Made by a program: the position numbers and the translations under genes. Shown here piece after piece: positions 9,268 through 18,347 of a DNA stretch of 64,000 bases. The stretch's first letter is position 1. Each line of letters starts with the position of its first letter. The notes under the pieces are model-generated. The model saw only the letters and a list, made by a program, of their open reading frames with translations, had not been told where the DNA came from and ran no database searches. This DNA comes from Leucobacter aridicollis (GTDB lineage Bacteria > Actinomycetota > Actinomycetes > Actinomycetales > Microbacteriaceae), in contig NZ_JACCBD010000001.1 of assembly GCF_013409595.1 (NCBI RefSeq), positions 2,232,001 through 2,296,000 of the forward strand, written 5' to 3'.

Positions 9268-10197
9268 CTACAGGTCCGCGATCACGATCTTCTTCATCTG
9301 CATGAGCCGTTCGTAGGCGCCCGGGCGCTGCATGAGTTCGCCGAGTGCTGCCGGGACAATCTGCCAGCTCACGCCGAACTCGTCGACGAGCCACCCGCAC
9401 TGCTCGGCCTCGGGTACGGCGGAGAGCCCCTCCCACAGCGCATCGATTGCGGCCTGATCGGCGCAGTTCACCTGGAGCGAGACGCCGTTCGTGAAGCCGT
9501 GATCGGTGCCCGAGCCGTTGTCGGACCCCATGAACCACTGCTCACCGATCCGGAATTCTCCGAACGCGAGCGCGTCTGCGGTCGCATCGCCCGTGGCGGC
9601 CCCGTAGGGCGACTGGTGCCCGACCTGGCTGCCCCCGGGGAACCCGGCGAACAGCTCGACGTACCGGGCCGCGGCCTCAGCCGCCCGGTTTTGCGCCGGC
9701 CCGTCGAACATGAGGGCGGGGATGATGAGCGGCCGCGGCTCCCCCTCGGCGCGGGTGAGCATGAGCTGCCAGCTGACTCCGTACCTGTCCTGCACCCAGC
9801 CGTAGTGCGCGGCGAACGGGTACTCGCCCAGCGGCATCATCACCGCGCCGCCGTCACTGAGCTTCGTCCACAGTGCGTCGAGGCCGCGTCGCGCTGCGTC
9901 GACGTCGCCGCCGAAAAACAGCGGGTCGAAGTTCACCATGAACGAGATCGACGGGTTGGGTGAGAACTCGGAGCCCGCGTTCACGAGCGCGAGCTGGGTG
10001 CCCTCGATGACGACGTCAACAACGAGTGCCTCGCCTGCGAACTCGCGTTGGAAGTCGAGGAGCCCCTCCGTTGGATAGCGCGCCGTCACGGCAGCGCTCG
10101 CGTCGAACCCCGCCGCGTCGAAGGCGGCAGCGTAGAAGCCGCCGGCCTGTTCCGCGGTGCGGTTGCACCAGATGTTCGGCACTATCTGTTGAGCCAT
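9268..10197 (-). CDS. tandem VOC (PhnB-like) domain protein
   Basis: A 309-residue protein made of two repeated glyoxalase/PhnB-like halves (about 1-150 and 155-300), each starting with a beta strand and carrying a YGVSWQ or FGVSWQ segment and a final helix. This family is often labelled 3-demethylubiquinone methyltransferase-like, but no methyltransferase motif is present, and an enzymatic role cannot be assigned. It starts 4 bases after the NmrA-like gene, so the two form an operon. Confidence 0.8.
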   Translation of the reverse strand: MAQQIVPNIWCNRTAEQAGGFYAAAFDAAGFDASAAVTARYPTEGLLDFQREFAGEALVVDVVIEGTQLALVNAGSEFSPNPSISFMVNFDPLFFGGDVDAARRGLDALWTKLSDGGAVMMPLGEYPFAAHYGWVQDRYGVSWQLMLTRAEGEPRPLIIPALMFDGPAQNRAAEAAARYVELFAGFPGGSQVGHQSPYGAATGDATADALAFGEFRIGEQWFMGSDNGSGTDHGFTNGVSLQVNCADQAAIDALWEGLSAVPEAEQCGWLVDEFGVSWQIVPAALGELMQRPGAYERLMQMKKIVIADL

Positions 10198-10201
10198 GGT
10201 G

Positions 10202-11020
10202 TCACCGTGCCCCTTCCGTGAGCCAGTCTTCGTAGCTCACGTTGTCGATCATCGCGGCCGGCCCGGGCAGGCAGGCGCCGCTTCGCACCGCCCGGCCAAA
10301 CTTTCCGGGAAGCGGAAGTTCGATGACGGTCTGGCCGAGCCCGTGGGTCTCGAAGACCATCCGTCCGAGGTCGGCAAGCCACAACTCGTCTGGCCCAGCG
10401 AGGTCTTGCGCGAACCCCTGCGGCTCGCCGAGCGCGAGCTCGAGCAGCCGCCCGGCGACGGACGCCGCCGCCACCGGTTGGGTGCGCATCTTCACGATCG
10501 CGCTGAACCGCCAGAGGCTGAACGCGCTCTGCTCGGCGAACTCGAAGAACTGCGTCGCACGCAGCACCGTCCACGGCACGGGTCCCGCACTGACGAGCCG
10601 CTCTTGCAGCGCTTTGCCCGCGTAGTATCCGAACGGGTGGCCGGCGGCCCCCACGATCGACAGCGCGACGTAGTGTGTGACGCCTGCGGCCGCTGCGGCC
10701 CGCAGGAGGTTCTCGGTCACCGCCCCGAAGAATTCCTCCGACCCCGAGAGCTTCCCGCTCGCCGAGACGTCGATGACGGCGTCGACACCGTCGAGCCGCA
10801 GCTCGGTCGCGGTCGTGAGGTCTGCGGCGAGCGTGGTGAGTGCCCCGGGAGGCGTCGCCCCCACGGCGGGCCCGTCGCCCGCTGCAGCACCCGCGGCCGC
10901 GCCAGCCGGCGGCCTTCCGGGGGTGCGCGAGATGGCGACGACGTCGTGCCCTGCGGCCCGGGCCTGCCGAACCACGTGCGCGCCGACCGTGCCAGTGCTG
11001 CCTGCTACCGCGATCCGCAT
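10202..11020 (-). CDS. NmrA-like / atypical SDR NAD(P)-binding protein
   Basis: An atypical short-chain dehydrogenase of 272 residues: Rossmann motif GSTGTVGAHVVRQA at the N-terminus, VSASGKLSG, then HYVALSIVGAAGHPFGYYAGKALQE, where the Tyr-x3-Lys pair is partly kept. The family includes redox sensors and quinone or isoflavone reductases; no substrate can be named. The ATG at 11020 is chosen for the GAGGAG 5 bases upstream. An alanine/proline-rich insert follows residue 40. It is the first gene of the pair with the VOC protein. Confidence 0.8.
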   Translation of the reverse strand: MRIAVAGSTGTVGAHVVRQARAAGHDVVAISRTPGRPPAGAAAGAAAGDGPAVGATPPGALTTLAADLTTATELRLDGVDAVIDVSASGKLSGSEEFFGAVTENLLRAAAAAGVTHYVALSIVGAAGHPFGYYAGKALQERLVSAGPVPWTVLRATQFFEFAEQSAFSLWRFSAIVKMRTQPVAAASVAGRLLELALGEPQGFAQDLAGPDELWLADLGRMVFETHGLGQTVIELPLPGKFGRAVRSGACLPGPAAMIDNVSYEDWLTEGAR

Positions 11021-11142
11021 GTGGACTCCTCGACTGCCGCGACCGCCCGCCGCGCGGGGCGCGGCGGGCATCGGCCGTTGCGCCCAGAATACGCCTGGGC
11101 AGCCCACCGCGCCAGCGGGCGCGCGTCGTCGGCAGTCGCGAG

Positions 11143-13683
11143 CTAGTCGCGCAGCTTCGCGCCGAACGCCTGCTCGGCTGCGGCGACGCCGGCGAGCTTC
11201 GCCTCGCTCGCCTCCTCAGCCTTGAGCGTGCGGTCGGGCGCGCGGAAGCGCAGCGCGAAGGTGAGCGCGCGCTGGCCGTCCTCGATGCCCTGCCCACGGT
11301 AGTCTGCGACGATGTGCGCCTCCTCGAGCAGGTCCCCCGCGCCAGCGACGACAGTGGCGAGCACGTCGCCCGCGGGCACCTCGGTCGCGACAACGAGCGT
11401 GAGGTCCTGCGTCGCGGCCGGGTATCCCGACAGGTTCGAGGTCGCTGGCTCGCGCGGCGCGAGCTCCATCACGCGCTCCAGGTTGAGCTCGAACGCGGCA
11501 ACGCGGCCCGGCAGGTGGTACGCGGCGACGAGCTCGGGAAGGAGTTCGCCGGCCACGCCTACGACCTCGCCGGCGACGACGAGCTCCGCCGTGCGGCCCG
11601 GGTGGAAGGCGCGGTGGGCGCCCTGCCGCACCGTCAGCGACGCCGACACGGCGCCGACGGTGATGCGCGCCGCATCGATCGCGTCTGCCCAGTCGTATGC
11701 CCGGCCGGGCTCGCCCGGCTGCTTCTCGATGGCGTCCCCGAGCAGCAGCGCGGCGACGCCGTGCGGCTGCACGGGGATCGACGCGTTCAATGCTGCGAGC
11801 AGCTCAGCGGAGGGCTGCTGCGCGAGCGGCGGCACCTCTGCGGTGCCGAGCTCGCCGGCGGGGGTCGCCGGGTCGAAGACACGGCCGAACTCGACGAGCG
11901 CAAGATCGGTCAGCCCGCGCGACACGTTGCGCTGGGCCGCGGTCACGAGGCCCGCGAGCAGCGAGCGCCGCATGAACGGGGTCTCGCCGTCGAGCGCGTT
12001 CGCGAGCCGGATCGCGTCAACCGCCGTCGAGTGCTCCCCGGCTGTTTCGGGCCCCTGACCGAAGTCGTCGAGCTGGCTCCGGGAGACGAACGGGTAGCTC
12101 TGTACCTCGTCGAAGCCAGCTGCGGTCACGACGTTCGCGGCGCGGCGGCGGAGCCGCTGCGAGCGGGTGAGGCCGCGGCCGGCGGGCGCGACGGGCAGCT
12201 CCGACGGGATCCGGTCGTAGCCGACGATGCGCGCAACCTCTTCGACAAGGTCAGCCGGCCGCGTGAGGTCCGCGCGCCAGCTCGGTGCAGCGACGCGGAG
12301 CGTCTCACCGTCAGCGTCGGCGACCGAGCACCCGATCATGGTGAGCGCGCCGCGCACCTCGTCGTCGGTGTAGTCCGTGCCAAGCAGGCCGTTCACGCGC
12401 GCGATCGGCAGGAGCACCTCGGTCGGCTCCCACGGGGCGACGAGGTCGCTGCCCAGGGTGTCGGCGGTGCCGCCAGCGAGCTCGACGAGCAGGTCGACCA
12501 TGCGCTGCGCCGCGGCCTGCGCGACGAGCGGATCGACGCCGCGTTCGAAGCGCTTGGAGGCCTCGCTCGGGAGCTTGTGTCGGCGCTGACTGCGGGCGAT
12601 CGATACGGGGTCGAACGTCGCGGCCTCGATGAGGATGTCGGTCGTCGCATCGTCGGTCTTCGTGGACTCGCCGCCCATCACGCCCGCGAGCCCGATCGGA
12701 CCCGACTCGTCAGTGATGAGGAGGTCTTCGATGTGCAGTGTGCGCTGCTGGCCGTCGAGGGTCTCGAGGGTCTCGCCCGCGCGGGCGCGCCTGACGGTGA
12801 TGCCGCCGGTGAGCTTCGCGAGGTCGTAGGAGTGCAGCGGGTTGCCGAGCTCGAGCATCACGTAGTTCGAGATGTCGACGGGCAGCGACAGCGAGCGGAT
12901 GCCCGCGAGCTGCAGCCGCGCGACCATCCAGGCCGGGGTCGGCCTGGAAGCGTCAATGCCGCGGACGACGCGCGTGACGAAGCCGGTGGCGCCGACGCGC
13001 CCGCGAATGGGCGCCTCGTCGTCGATCCGCACCTCGAAGCCGCTCGCGGGGGCGATCTCACGCTGCGCGGGGTCGGCGAACGACGCGCCGGTCGCGTGCG
13101 AGTACTCGCGGGCGACGCCGCGCACCGAGAACGCGTAGCCGCGGTCGGGGGTGACGTTGATCTCGACGGCCGTGTCGTCGAGCCCGAGCAGCGCGAGCGC
13201 GTCCGCGCCGACCTCTGGATCGAGGCCGAGCCGCGACAGCACGATGATGCCGTCGTGGTCCTCGCCGAGGGTGAGCTCACGCGCGGAGGCGATCATGCCA
13301 TCAGACACGTGGCCGTAGGTCTTGCGCGCAGCGATCTTGAAGTCGCCGGGAAGCACCGCACCGGGCAGCGTCACGACGACCTTGTCGCCGGGGCCGAAGT
13401 TGTGTGCGCCACAGACGATGCCACGCACGTCCTCGCCACCGTCGGCGGCGCGCTGCCCCTCGGGGGCGACGCGCACCTGGCACCAGTTAATTGTCTTGCC
13501 GTTCGACTGCGGTTCGGGCTCGGCGGAGAGCACCTCGCCGACGACGACGGGCCCGGAGATGTCGAAGCGGCGCACCGACTCCTCCTCGAAGCCGACGCTC
13601 ACGAGCCGGGCGTGGACGTCTTCGGGCGTGGTGTCTGCGGCGAGCGAAACGAACTCGCCGAGCCAGCTGAGTGGGATCCGCAT
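11143..13683 (-). CDS. pheT: phenylalanine--tRNA ligase beta subunit
   Basis: An 846-residue subunit of the alpha2-beta2 synthetase that charges tRNA-Phe. In order it shows the N-terminal tRNA-binding (EMAP-like) domain with VRGIVCGAHNFGPGDKVVV, the B3/B4 editing domain, the B5 domain (PVAPAGRG region), the catalytic-like core and the C-terminal ferredoxin-like anticodon-binding domain (LSGYPAATQDLTLVV). Full length. It overlaps pheS by one base. Confidence 0.98.
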   Translation of the reverse strand: MRIPLSWLGEFVSLAADTTPEDVHARLVSVGFEEESVRRFDISGPVVVGEVLSAEPEPQSNGKTINWCQVRVAPEGQRAADGGEDVRGIVCGAHNFGPGDKVVVTLPGAVLPGDFKIAARKTYGHVSDGMIASARELTLGEDHDGIIVLSRLGLDPEVGADALALLGLDDTAVEINVTPDRGYAFSVRGVAREYSHATGASFADPAQREIAPASGFEVRIDDEAPIRGRVGATGFVTRVVRGIDASRPTPAWMVARLQLAGIRSLSLPVDISNYVMLELGNPLHSYDLAKLTGGITVRRARAGETLETLDGQQRTLHIEDLLITDESGPIGLAGVMGGESTKTDDATTDILIEAATFDPVSIARSQRRHKLPSEASKRFERGVDPLVAQAAAQRMVDLLVELAGGTADTLGSDLVAPWEPTEVLLPIARVNGLLGTDYTDDEVRGALTMIGCSVADADGETLRVAAPSWRADLTRPADLVEEVARIVGYDRIPSELPVAPAGRGLTRSQRLRRRAANVVTAAGFDEVQSYPFVSRSQLDDFGQGPETAGEHSTAVDAIRLANALDGETPFMRRSLLAGLVTAAQRNVSRGLTDLALVEFGRVFDPATPAGELGTAEVPPLAQQPSAELLAALNASIPVQPHGVAALLLGDAIEKQPGEPGRAYDWADAIDAARITVGAVSASLTVRQGAHRAFHPGRTAELVVAGEVVGVAGELLPELVAAYHLPGRVAAFELNLERVMELAPREPATSNLSGYPAATQDLTLVVATEVPAGDVLATVVAGAGDLLEEAHIVADYRGQGIEDGQRALTFALRFRAPDRTLKAEEASEAKLAGVAAAEQAFGAKLRD

Positions 13684-14735
13684 TAGACGAGGCCTCCGAA
13701 CTGTGCGTTGAAACGAATGTCGCCCTCAACCATGTCGCGCATGTCGTTGAGGTCGTTGCGGAACTGGAGCGTGCGCTCGATTCCCATGCCGAAGGCGAAG
13801 CCCTGGTACTCGTCTGGGTCGATCCCAGCGGCGAGCAGCACGTTCGAGTCGACCATGCCGCAGCCGCCCCACTCGACCCAGCGGGCGCCGCCCTTGGCGT
13901 TGGGCTGCCACACATCCATCTCGGCGGATGGCTCGGTGAACGGGAAGAAGTTCGGGCGCAGACGAATCTTCGCCTCGGCGCCGAACATCTGGCGCGCGAA
14001 GTGCTCGAGCGTGCCGCGCAGGTGGGCCATCGTCAGGCCCTTGTCGATCGCGATGCCCTCGATCTGGTTGAAGACGGGGGTGTGCGTCGCGTCGAGCTCG
14101 TCCGTGCGGAACGTGCGCCCGGGCGCGACGACGTAGACGGGCAGCTCGCGGTCGAGCAGCGAACGAACCTGCACCGGTGAGGTGTGGGTGCGCAGCAGCA
14201 GGTGCCGGTCGGCTGGCTCGATGAAGAAGGTGTCCTGCATCGCCCGCGCGGGGTGATCGGGGTCGAAGCCAAGCGCGTCGAAGTTGAACCACTCGTGCTC
14301 GATCTCGGGCCCCTCGGCGACCTCCCAGCCCATGCCGATGAAGATGTCTGAGGCTTCGTCCTGCAGCTGCGTCAGCGGGTGCCTGGTGCCCGCGCGGCGA
14401 CGCACGGGAGCCTGGGTGACGTCGACGGTCTCCGCGACGAGCCGCGCCTCGGCCTCTGCCGCGGCAAGTTCGGCCTCGCGGCCCTTAAACGCGCCCTCGA
14501 GCCGGCCGCGGGCTGCTCCCATGAGCTTGCCCGTTGCAGCCTTCTCATCCTTCGGGACCTCGCGCATCAGCGCGTTGAGCTTCGCGATGGCTGAATCGTC
14601 GCCAACGTGCTCGGTCCTCGCGGTTTTCAGGGCCGCCACTGACTCGGCGGCGGCGAACGCGGCGAGAGCTACAGCGACGGCGGCGTCAACCGCTTCCTGC
14701 GAAATCGGATTGGGGTTCGTGGTGTTGTCTGACAC
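13683..14735 (-). CDS. pheS: phenylalanine--tRNA ligase alpha subunit
   Basis: The catalytic alpha subunit, 350 residues. An N-terminal coiled-coil tRNA-binding arm (about 1-110) is followed by the class II core: motif 2 with PVFNQIEGIAIDKG, then the glycine-rich GFAFGMGIERTLQF motif 3. The start is GTG at 14735. Co-transcribed with pheT. In many actinobacteria pheST follow the rplT-SpoU genes directly; here about 10 kb lies between them. Confidence 0.98.
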   Translation of the reverse strand: MSDNTTNPNPISQEAVDAAVAVALAAFAAAESVAALKTARTEHVGDDSAIAKLNALMREVPKDEKAATGKLMGAARGRLEGAFKGREAELAAAEAEARLVAETVDVTQAPVRRRAGTRHPLTQLQDEASDIFIGMGWEVAEGPEIEHEWFNFDALGFDPDHPARAMQDTFFIEPADRHLLLRTHTSPVQVRSLLDRELPVYVVAPGRTFRTDELDATHTPVFNQIEGIAIDKGLTMAHLRGTLEHFARQMFGAEAKIRLRPNFFPFTEPSAEMDVWQPNAKGGARWVEWGGCGMVDSNVLLAAGIDPDEYQGFAFGMGIERTLQFRNDLNDMRDMVEGDIRFNAQFGGLV

Positions 14736-14810
14736 AAGGAAACATCCTACCGTGCAACCGTGTCAGCGGGCCGTGCCAGCGTGCGCCCCGCCCGCTCAGG
14801 GTCGGCAGGT

Positions 14811-14822
14811 TAAGCTTGCAGC
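14811..14822 (+). promoter_or_regulatory. -10 box giving a probable leaderless start
   Basis: TAAGCT (14811-14816) is followed by exactly six bases and then the ATG at 14823, the geometry of a leaderless transcript. No ribosome site is seen before this ATG, and a -35 box is not obvious. Confidence 0.45.
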
Positions 14823-15455
14823 ATGGTCCAGCGACAGCAGCCCATGAGCCGCCAGGCGCGCACCGCGCGCGGCGCGATCGGAGCTGCGCTCGCGACGGTG
14901 CTCGCCGCCGCCTCGCACTCGCTCGCCGGTGGCGAGGTGTCTGCGTTCGCGGTCATCGTGACGGCGATCATTGCCCTGCCGGTGTGCGTCGCGCTCGCGG
15001 GCAGGGTCGGCTCGCTCTGGCGGGTGGGGCTCGCTGTTGGAGCGAGCCAGTTCCTGTACCACTGGGCATTCGCCGGCATCGGCGCCTCGGCCTCGCTCTC
15101 GCTCGGTGCGGCGTTCCCGATGGGTTCGCACGCCGCGCACCTCGCATCGCTGCAGCGCTTCGTGCCCGACGCCGTCGAGGCAGGCTCCGCCGACGCCCTC
15201 ATGTGGGCGCTGCACGCGCTGGCTGCGGTCGTCTCGACGATCCTGATCTCCCGCGGCGAGCGCGCCACACTCGCGCTCGGCCGGTCACTCAGGCGCGCGC
15301 TGCCTCGGCCGGTCACGCCCGCCGCATTCGAGCGGCCCGCGCCCGCCCCGATCCTGATCGAGGCGCCGGTGCTCCGCGACCAGGTCGCGCGCTTCGCCGC
15401 GTGGTCGCTGCGCGGCCCGCCGCTCGCGCACGCGTCGACTCAGCTTCAGCACTAA
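14823..15455 (+). CDS. predicted membrane protein of the copper operon
   Basis: A 210-residue integral membrane protein with about four hydrophobic helices (roughly residues 17-35, 41-60, 66-90 and 125-143) and a basic C-terminal tail. HxxH-like elements (FLYHWAF, SHAAHLASLQRF) face the membrane domain. I do not recognise a family motif. Its place 45 bases ahead of CopC and PCuAC genes suggests a part in copper handling, but that is inference. A leaderless ATG at 14823 or an internal ATG at 14844 may be used. Confidence 0.7.
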   Translation: MVQRQQPMSRQARTARGAIGAALATVLAAASHSLAGGEVSAFAVIVTAIIALPVCVALAGRVGSLWRVGLAVGASQFLYHWAFAGIGASASLSLGAAFPMGSHAAHLASLQRFVPDAVEAGSADALMWALHALAAVVSTILISRGERATLALGRSLRRALPRPVTPAAFERPAPAPILIEAPVLRDQVARFAAWSLRGPPLAHASTQLQH

Positions 15456-15500
15456 TTCGGATCGATTTCCCGGCGATCCCGGGAAGAAACGGGACCAGCT

Positions 15501-16154
15501 ATGCACTCGCATACCCACATTCAGGCTGCGCACACGGAGCGCCGGACGACGAAGCGGACGCTCGCGCTCGCGCTCGCGGCCGGCGTCGCACTCGCCGCGT
15601 TCTTCGCGCCAACCGCCGCGCAGGCGCACGACCAGCTCATCGACGTCGCGATCGACACGACCGATGCCGGCGAGGCGTCGAGCCTCAGGCTCACGTTCAG
15701 CGACACCGTGCTCCAGGTCGGCACCGAGATCCACGTGTCTGATGGAGACGGCGCAGACGCAACGGGCGGAGCCCCGACGTTCAGCGACCGCGACGTCGTA
15801 CAGCCGCTCGCAACCCCGCTCGCCGACGGCACCTATACCTCGGCGTGGCGTGTGGTGTCGAGCGACGGCCACCCCATCGAGGGCGGCTTCACCTTCGACA
15901 TCGCAGACGGAGCGGCGAGCGAGATTCGCCCCTACTCGGGAGAGACTGAGGCCGACGCCGAGAGCGCGACGGACCCCGATGCCGCGTCGACCGACGACGG
16001 CTCGGAGGATTCGAGCGGCTCGCCCATTCCTCTCCCACTCGCGATCGGAGCCGCGGCCCTCGTCGCCGTGGCCGTCGCGATCCCACTGATTGTTCGCATG
16101 CGTAGGAACGCATCATCCGCGGAGGGTCACGACCCCCGCGCTAGCGAGGAGTAA
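15501..16154 (+). CDS. CopC domain copper-binding protein, membrane anchored
   Basis: A periplasmic-type copper carrier exported by a Sec signal (residues about 20-45) with cleavage before HDQLIDV, leaving the N-terminal histidine that CopC proteins use for Cu(II). A second ligand is in the VSSDGHPIEGGFTF motif. After the roughly 95-residue CopC beta barrel comes an acidic Ser/Asp/Glu linker, one C-terminal membrane helix (about 175-198) and a short basic tail. Length 217 residues. It lies three bases upstream of the PCuAC gene. Confidence 0.9.
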   Translation: MHSHTHIQAAHTERRTTKRTLALALAAGVALAAFFAPTAAQAHDQLIDVAIDTTDAGEASSLRLTFSDTVLQVGTEIHVSDGDGADATGGAPTFSDRDVVQPLATPLADGTYTSAWRVVSSDGHPIEGGFTFDIADGAASEIRPYSGETEADAESATDPDAASTDDGSEDSSGSPIPLPLAIGAAALVAVAVAIPLIVRMRRNASSAEGHDPRASEE

Positions 16155-16157
16155 TTC

Positions 16158-16751
16158 ATGTTCACCACACACCGCACCCAGCGTTCGCGCCGTGCGGCGG
16201 TAGGCCTTGCCTCCGCCGCCGCAGCCTTCGCGCTCGCACTCACCGGCTGCTCGCCCGCCGCCGACGAGGCCCCGACATCGAACTCGGCGTCGCAGGGCCA
16301 CGAGGCTGCCGTCACCGCCACGGACACGTGGGTGAAGGCGACCGCGGCAGACGCGAAGCCGGGCGAGGCGATGAGCGGCGTCTTCGGCGTGATCGAGAAT
16401 CACGGCGATGAGGATCTCACAATCACCGGCCTCACGAGCGACGTCGCCGGCGTCACCGAGCTGCACGAGGTCGTCGACGGCAAGATGCGCAAGATCGAGG
16501 GCGACGTCACCGTGCCTGCGGGCGGCTCGCTGCTGCTCGAGCCCGGAGCCAACCACATCATGCTCATGGACATCACCGAGCCGCTCGCCCCGGGCGACGA
16601 CGTCACGGTGACGCTCACGTTCTCGGACGGCACGACGCTCGACATCGTCGCGCTCGTGAAGGACACGTCGGGGGCGAACGAGAGCTACGACGACATCGAT
16701 CACGGCGACATGGACATGTCCGGCGACACCGGCTCGACGGACCATGGGTAA
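16158..16751 (+). CDS. PCu(A)C copper chaperone lipoprotein
   Basis: An extracytoplasmic Cu(I) chaperone of 197 residues. It has a lipobox LTGC near residue 32, then the PCuAC fold with His and Met ligands in ELHEVVDGKMRKI and GANHIMLM. A His/Asp/Met-rich tail (DHGDMDMSGD) could bind extra metal. In Streptomyces the equivalent ECuC protein passes copper onward for cuproenzyme maturation. It overlaps the DyP gene by 8 bases. Confidence 0.9.
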   Translation: MFTTHRTQRSRRAAVGLASAAAAFALALTGCSPAADEAPTSNSASQGHEAAVTATDTWVKATAADAKPGEAMSGVFGVIENHGDEDLTITGLTSDVAGVTELHEVVDGKMRKIEGDVTVPAGGSLLLEPGANHIMLMDITEPLAPGDDVTVTLTFSDGTTLDIVALVKDTSGANESYDDIDHGDMDMSGDTGSTDHG

Positions 16752-18033
16752 GGATCAGCCCGCCGACGTCGATCAGCAGGCCCGCAGGCTGAGCCGCCGC
16801 GCCCTCCTCACCGGGGGCGCGGTCGGCGCCGGCCTCGGCGCGCTCCTCGGCGGCGCCGGCGGCGTCGCGGGCGGCTACGCCCTCGCCGAGCGGGATCGTG
16901 CGAGCGAACCGGGCTACGATCCCGCCACGACGCCGGCGCTGAACCCCGCGGCGGAAGGTCCGGGGTTTGGCGGGGAGGCGCTCCCCTGCCACGGCGCCCA
17001 CCAGGCGGGGATCACGACGGTGCCAGCGACGCACGTGCGGCACATCGCGTACACGCTCCGCCCGGAGACTGACCGCGATGCGATCGCGCGCATGTTCCGG
17101 ATCCTCACCGGCGACATCGAGGCGCTCACCGCGGGAGTCGCGCCGCTGGCCGACCCCGAGCCCGAGCTCGCCGAGCGACCCGCGCGCCTGACGATCACCG
17201 TCGGCGTCGGCCCCGGCCTTGTCGACCGCGTCGACCGGGCAAAGCGCCCGGCCTGGCTCGCGCCGCTCCCAGCGTTCACGCTCGACAAGCTCGGCGGCGG
17301 CTTCGACGGTGGCGATCTGCTCATCACCGTCCAGGCCGACGACCAGCTGCCCGTCGCGCACGCCGCCCGGATGCTCCATCGCGATCTCGACCGCTTCGGC
17401 GAGGTCGCCTGGGTGCAGCAGGGCTTCAGACAGGCGCGCGGAGCGGAGGCTGCTGGCGCGACCATGCGCAACCTCATGGGGCAGGTCGACGGCACCGTCA
17501 ATCCGAAGCCCGAGGACGCCGACTTCGACCCGCTCATCTGGATCGACACGGCCGACGGCCAGCCCTGGCTCGCCGGCGGCTCCGCGTTCGTGCTGCGCCG
17601 GATACGGATGGAGCTCGACACCTGGGACCGTGTCGACCGGCCTGGCCGCGAGCAGACGATCGGGCGGACCCTCTCCGACGGCGCGGCGCTGTCCGACCCG
17701 AAGGGCGGCGAGCACACCCCGGCGGACTTCGCTGCGAAAAACGCGCTGGGCCTGCCGATCATCTCGTCGGCGGCGCACATCCGCCGCGCGACATCGACCG
17801 ACCCGAACGAGCGCATCGTGCGCCGCGCCGTGAACTACGACGACGGCCACGAGGCCGGGCTGCTGTTCGGCTGCTTCCAGCGCGACCCGCTCACGCAGTT
17901 CGTGCCGATCCAGCAACGGCTCGACGAGGCCGACCTGCTCAACGAGTGGGTGACGCACACGGGTTCCGCGGTCTTCGCGATCCTGCCCGGGTTCCGCAGC
18001 GGCGAGACGCTCGGCGCCGGCCTCACCGCCTAA
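16744..18033 (+). CDS. Tat-exported dye-decolourising (DyP) peroxidase
   Basis: A heme peroxidase of 429 residues. A twin-arginine signal (LSRRALLTGG then a hydrophobic Gly/Ala stretch) directs it out folded with heme. The GxxDG motif is present as GQVDG with the catalytic Asp, and the proximal heme ligand is the His of AAHIRRA; the C-terminal LPGF segment is complete. EfeB-type DyPs belong with iron uptake genes, whereas this one sits behind CopC and PCuAC, as in the copper-linked DtpA arrangement of Streptomyces. No Sco or CopD gene is present. Confidence 0.92.
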   Translation: MGKDQPADVDQQARRLSRRALLTGGAVGAGLGALLGGAGGVAGGYALAERDRASEPGYDPATTPALNPAAEGPGFGGEALPCHGAHQAGITTVPATHVRHIAYTLRPETDRDAIARMFRILTGDIEALTAGVAPLADPEPELAERPARLTITVGVGPGLVDRVDRAKRPAWLAPLPAFTLDKLGGGFDGGDLLITVQADDQLPVAHAARMLHRDLDRFGEVAWVQQGFRQARGAEAAGATMRNLMGQVDGTVNPKPEDADFDPLIWIDTADGQPWLAGGSAFVLRRIRMELDTWDRVDRPGREQTIGRTLSDGAALSDPKGGEHTPADFAAKNALGLPIISSAAHIRRATSTDPNERIVRRAVNYDDGHEAGLLFGCFQRDPLTQFVPIQQRLDEADLLNEWVTHTGSAVFAILPGFRSGETLGAGLTA

Positions 18034-18347
18034 CTCGCACCGCGCACCGCAAGAGGGGCCCTGCCTCGGATTCCAGCCGAAGCAGGGCCCCTCGCGTGTC
18101 GCCAGTGCTCGCCTCGCATCCGCGGGACCGGGAACGCGCCACTCAGGCCGCCACTTTTCGGGTGCTGCTATGGTGTGAAGGTTGCTAGCCGACGGATGGT
18201 TGAGAAGTCAGTTTTCCCTACCGCGCTGGGAATCTCAGCGGTCGACCGAAATGTCTGCCAGCGATCACACTCGCACCCGGCTCCCTCGTTGCCCCGTTCC
18301 CCGCGCGAACGGCTAGGAGCAACAAGAGAGTGAGGAAGAGTAGTTAA
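18034..18347 (+). other. intergenic region with the tmm leader
   Basis: After the DyP terminator there is about 250 bases of non-coding DNA before tmm. TATGGT (18169-18174) is a plausible -10 box. Downstream, two hairpins can form: ACCGCGCTG with CAGCGGT (18220-18242) and CCGTTC with GAACGG (18294-18312). I do not recognise a known riboswitch class, and no gene is supported. Confidence 0.45.
18053..18093 (+). terminator. terminator of the copper/DyP operon
   Basis: A perfect 12-bp stem (18053-18064 with 18082-18093) with an inner 4-bp TCGG/CCGA pair lies 20 bases after the DyP stop. T run absent; strong hairpin. Confidence 0.75.

Noticed and set aside
9268..10197. 3-demethylubiquinone-9 3-methyltransferase
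   Set aside because: This label is often attached to the family, but the protein has only VOC/PhnB domains and no SAM-binding motif.
10840..13686. 948-codon plus-strand open frame opposite pheT
   Set aside because: Antisense shadow of a clear pheT gene; arginine-rich composition and no recognisable domain.
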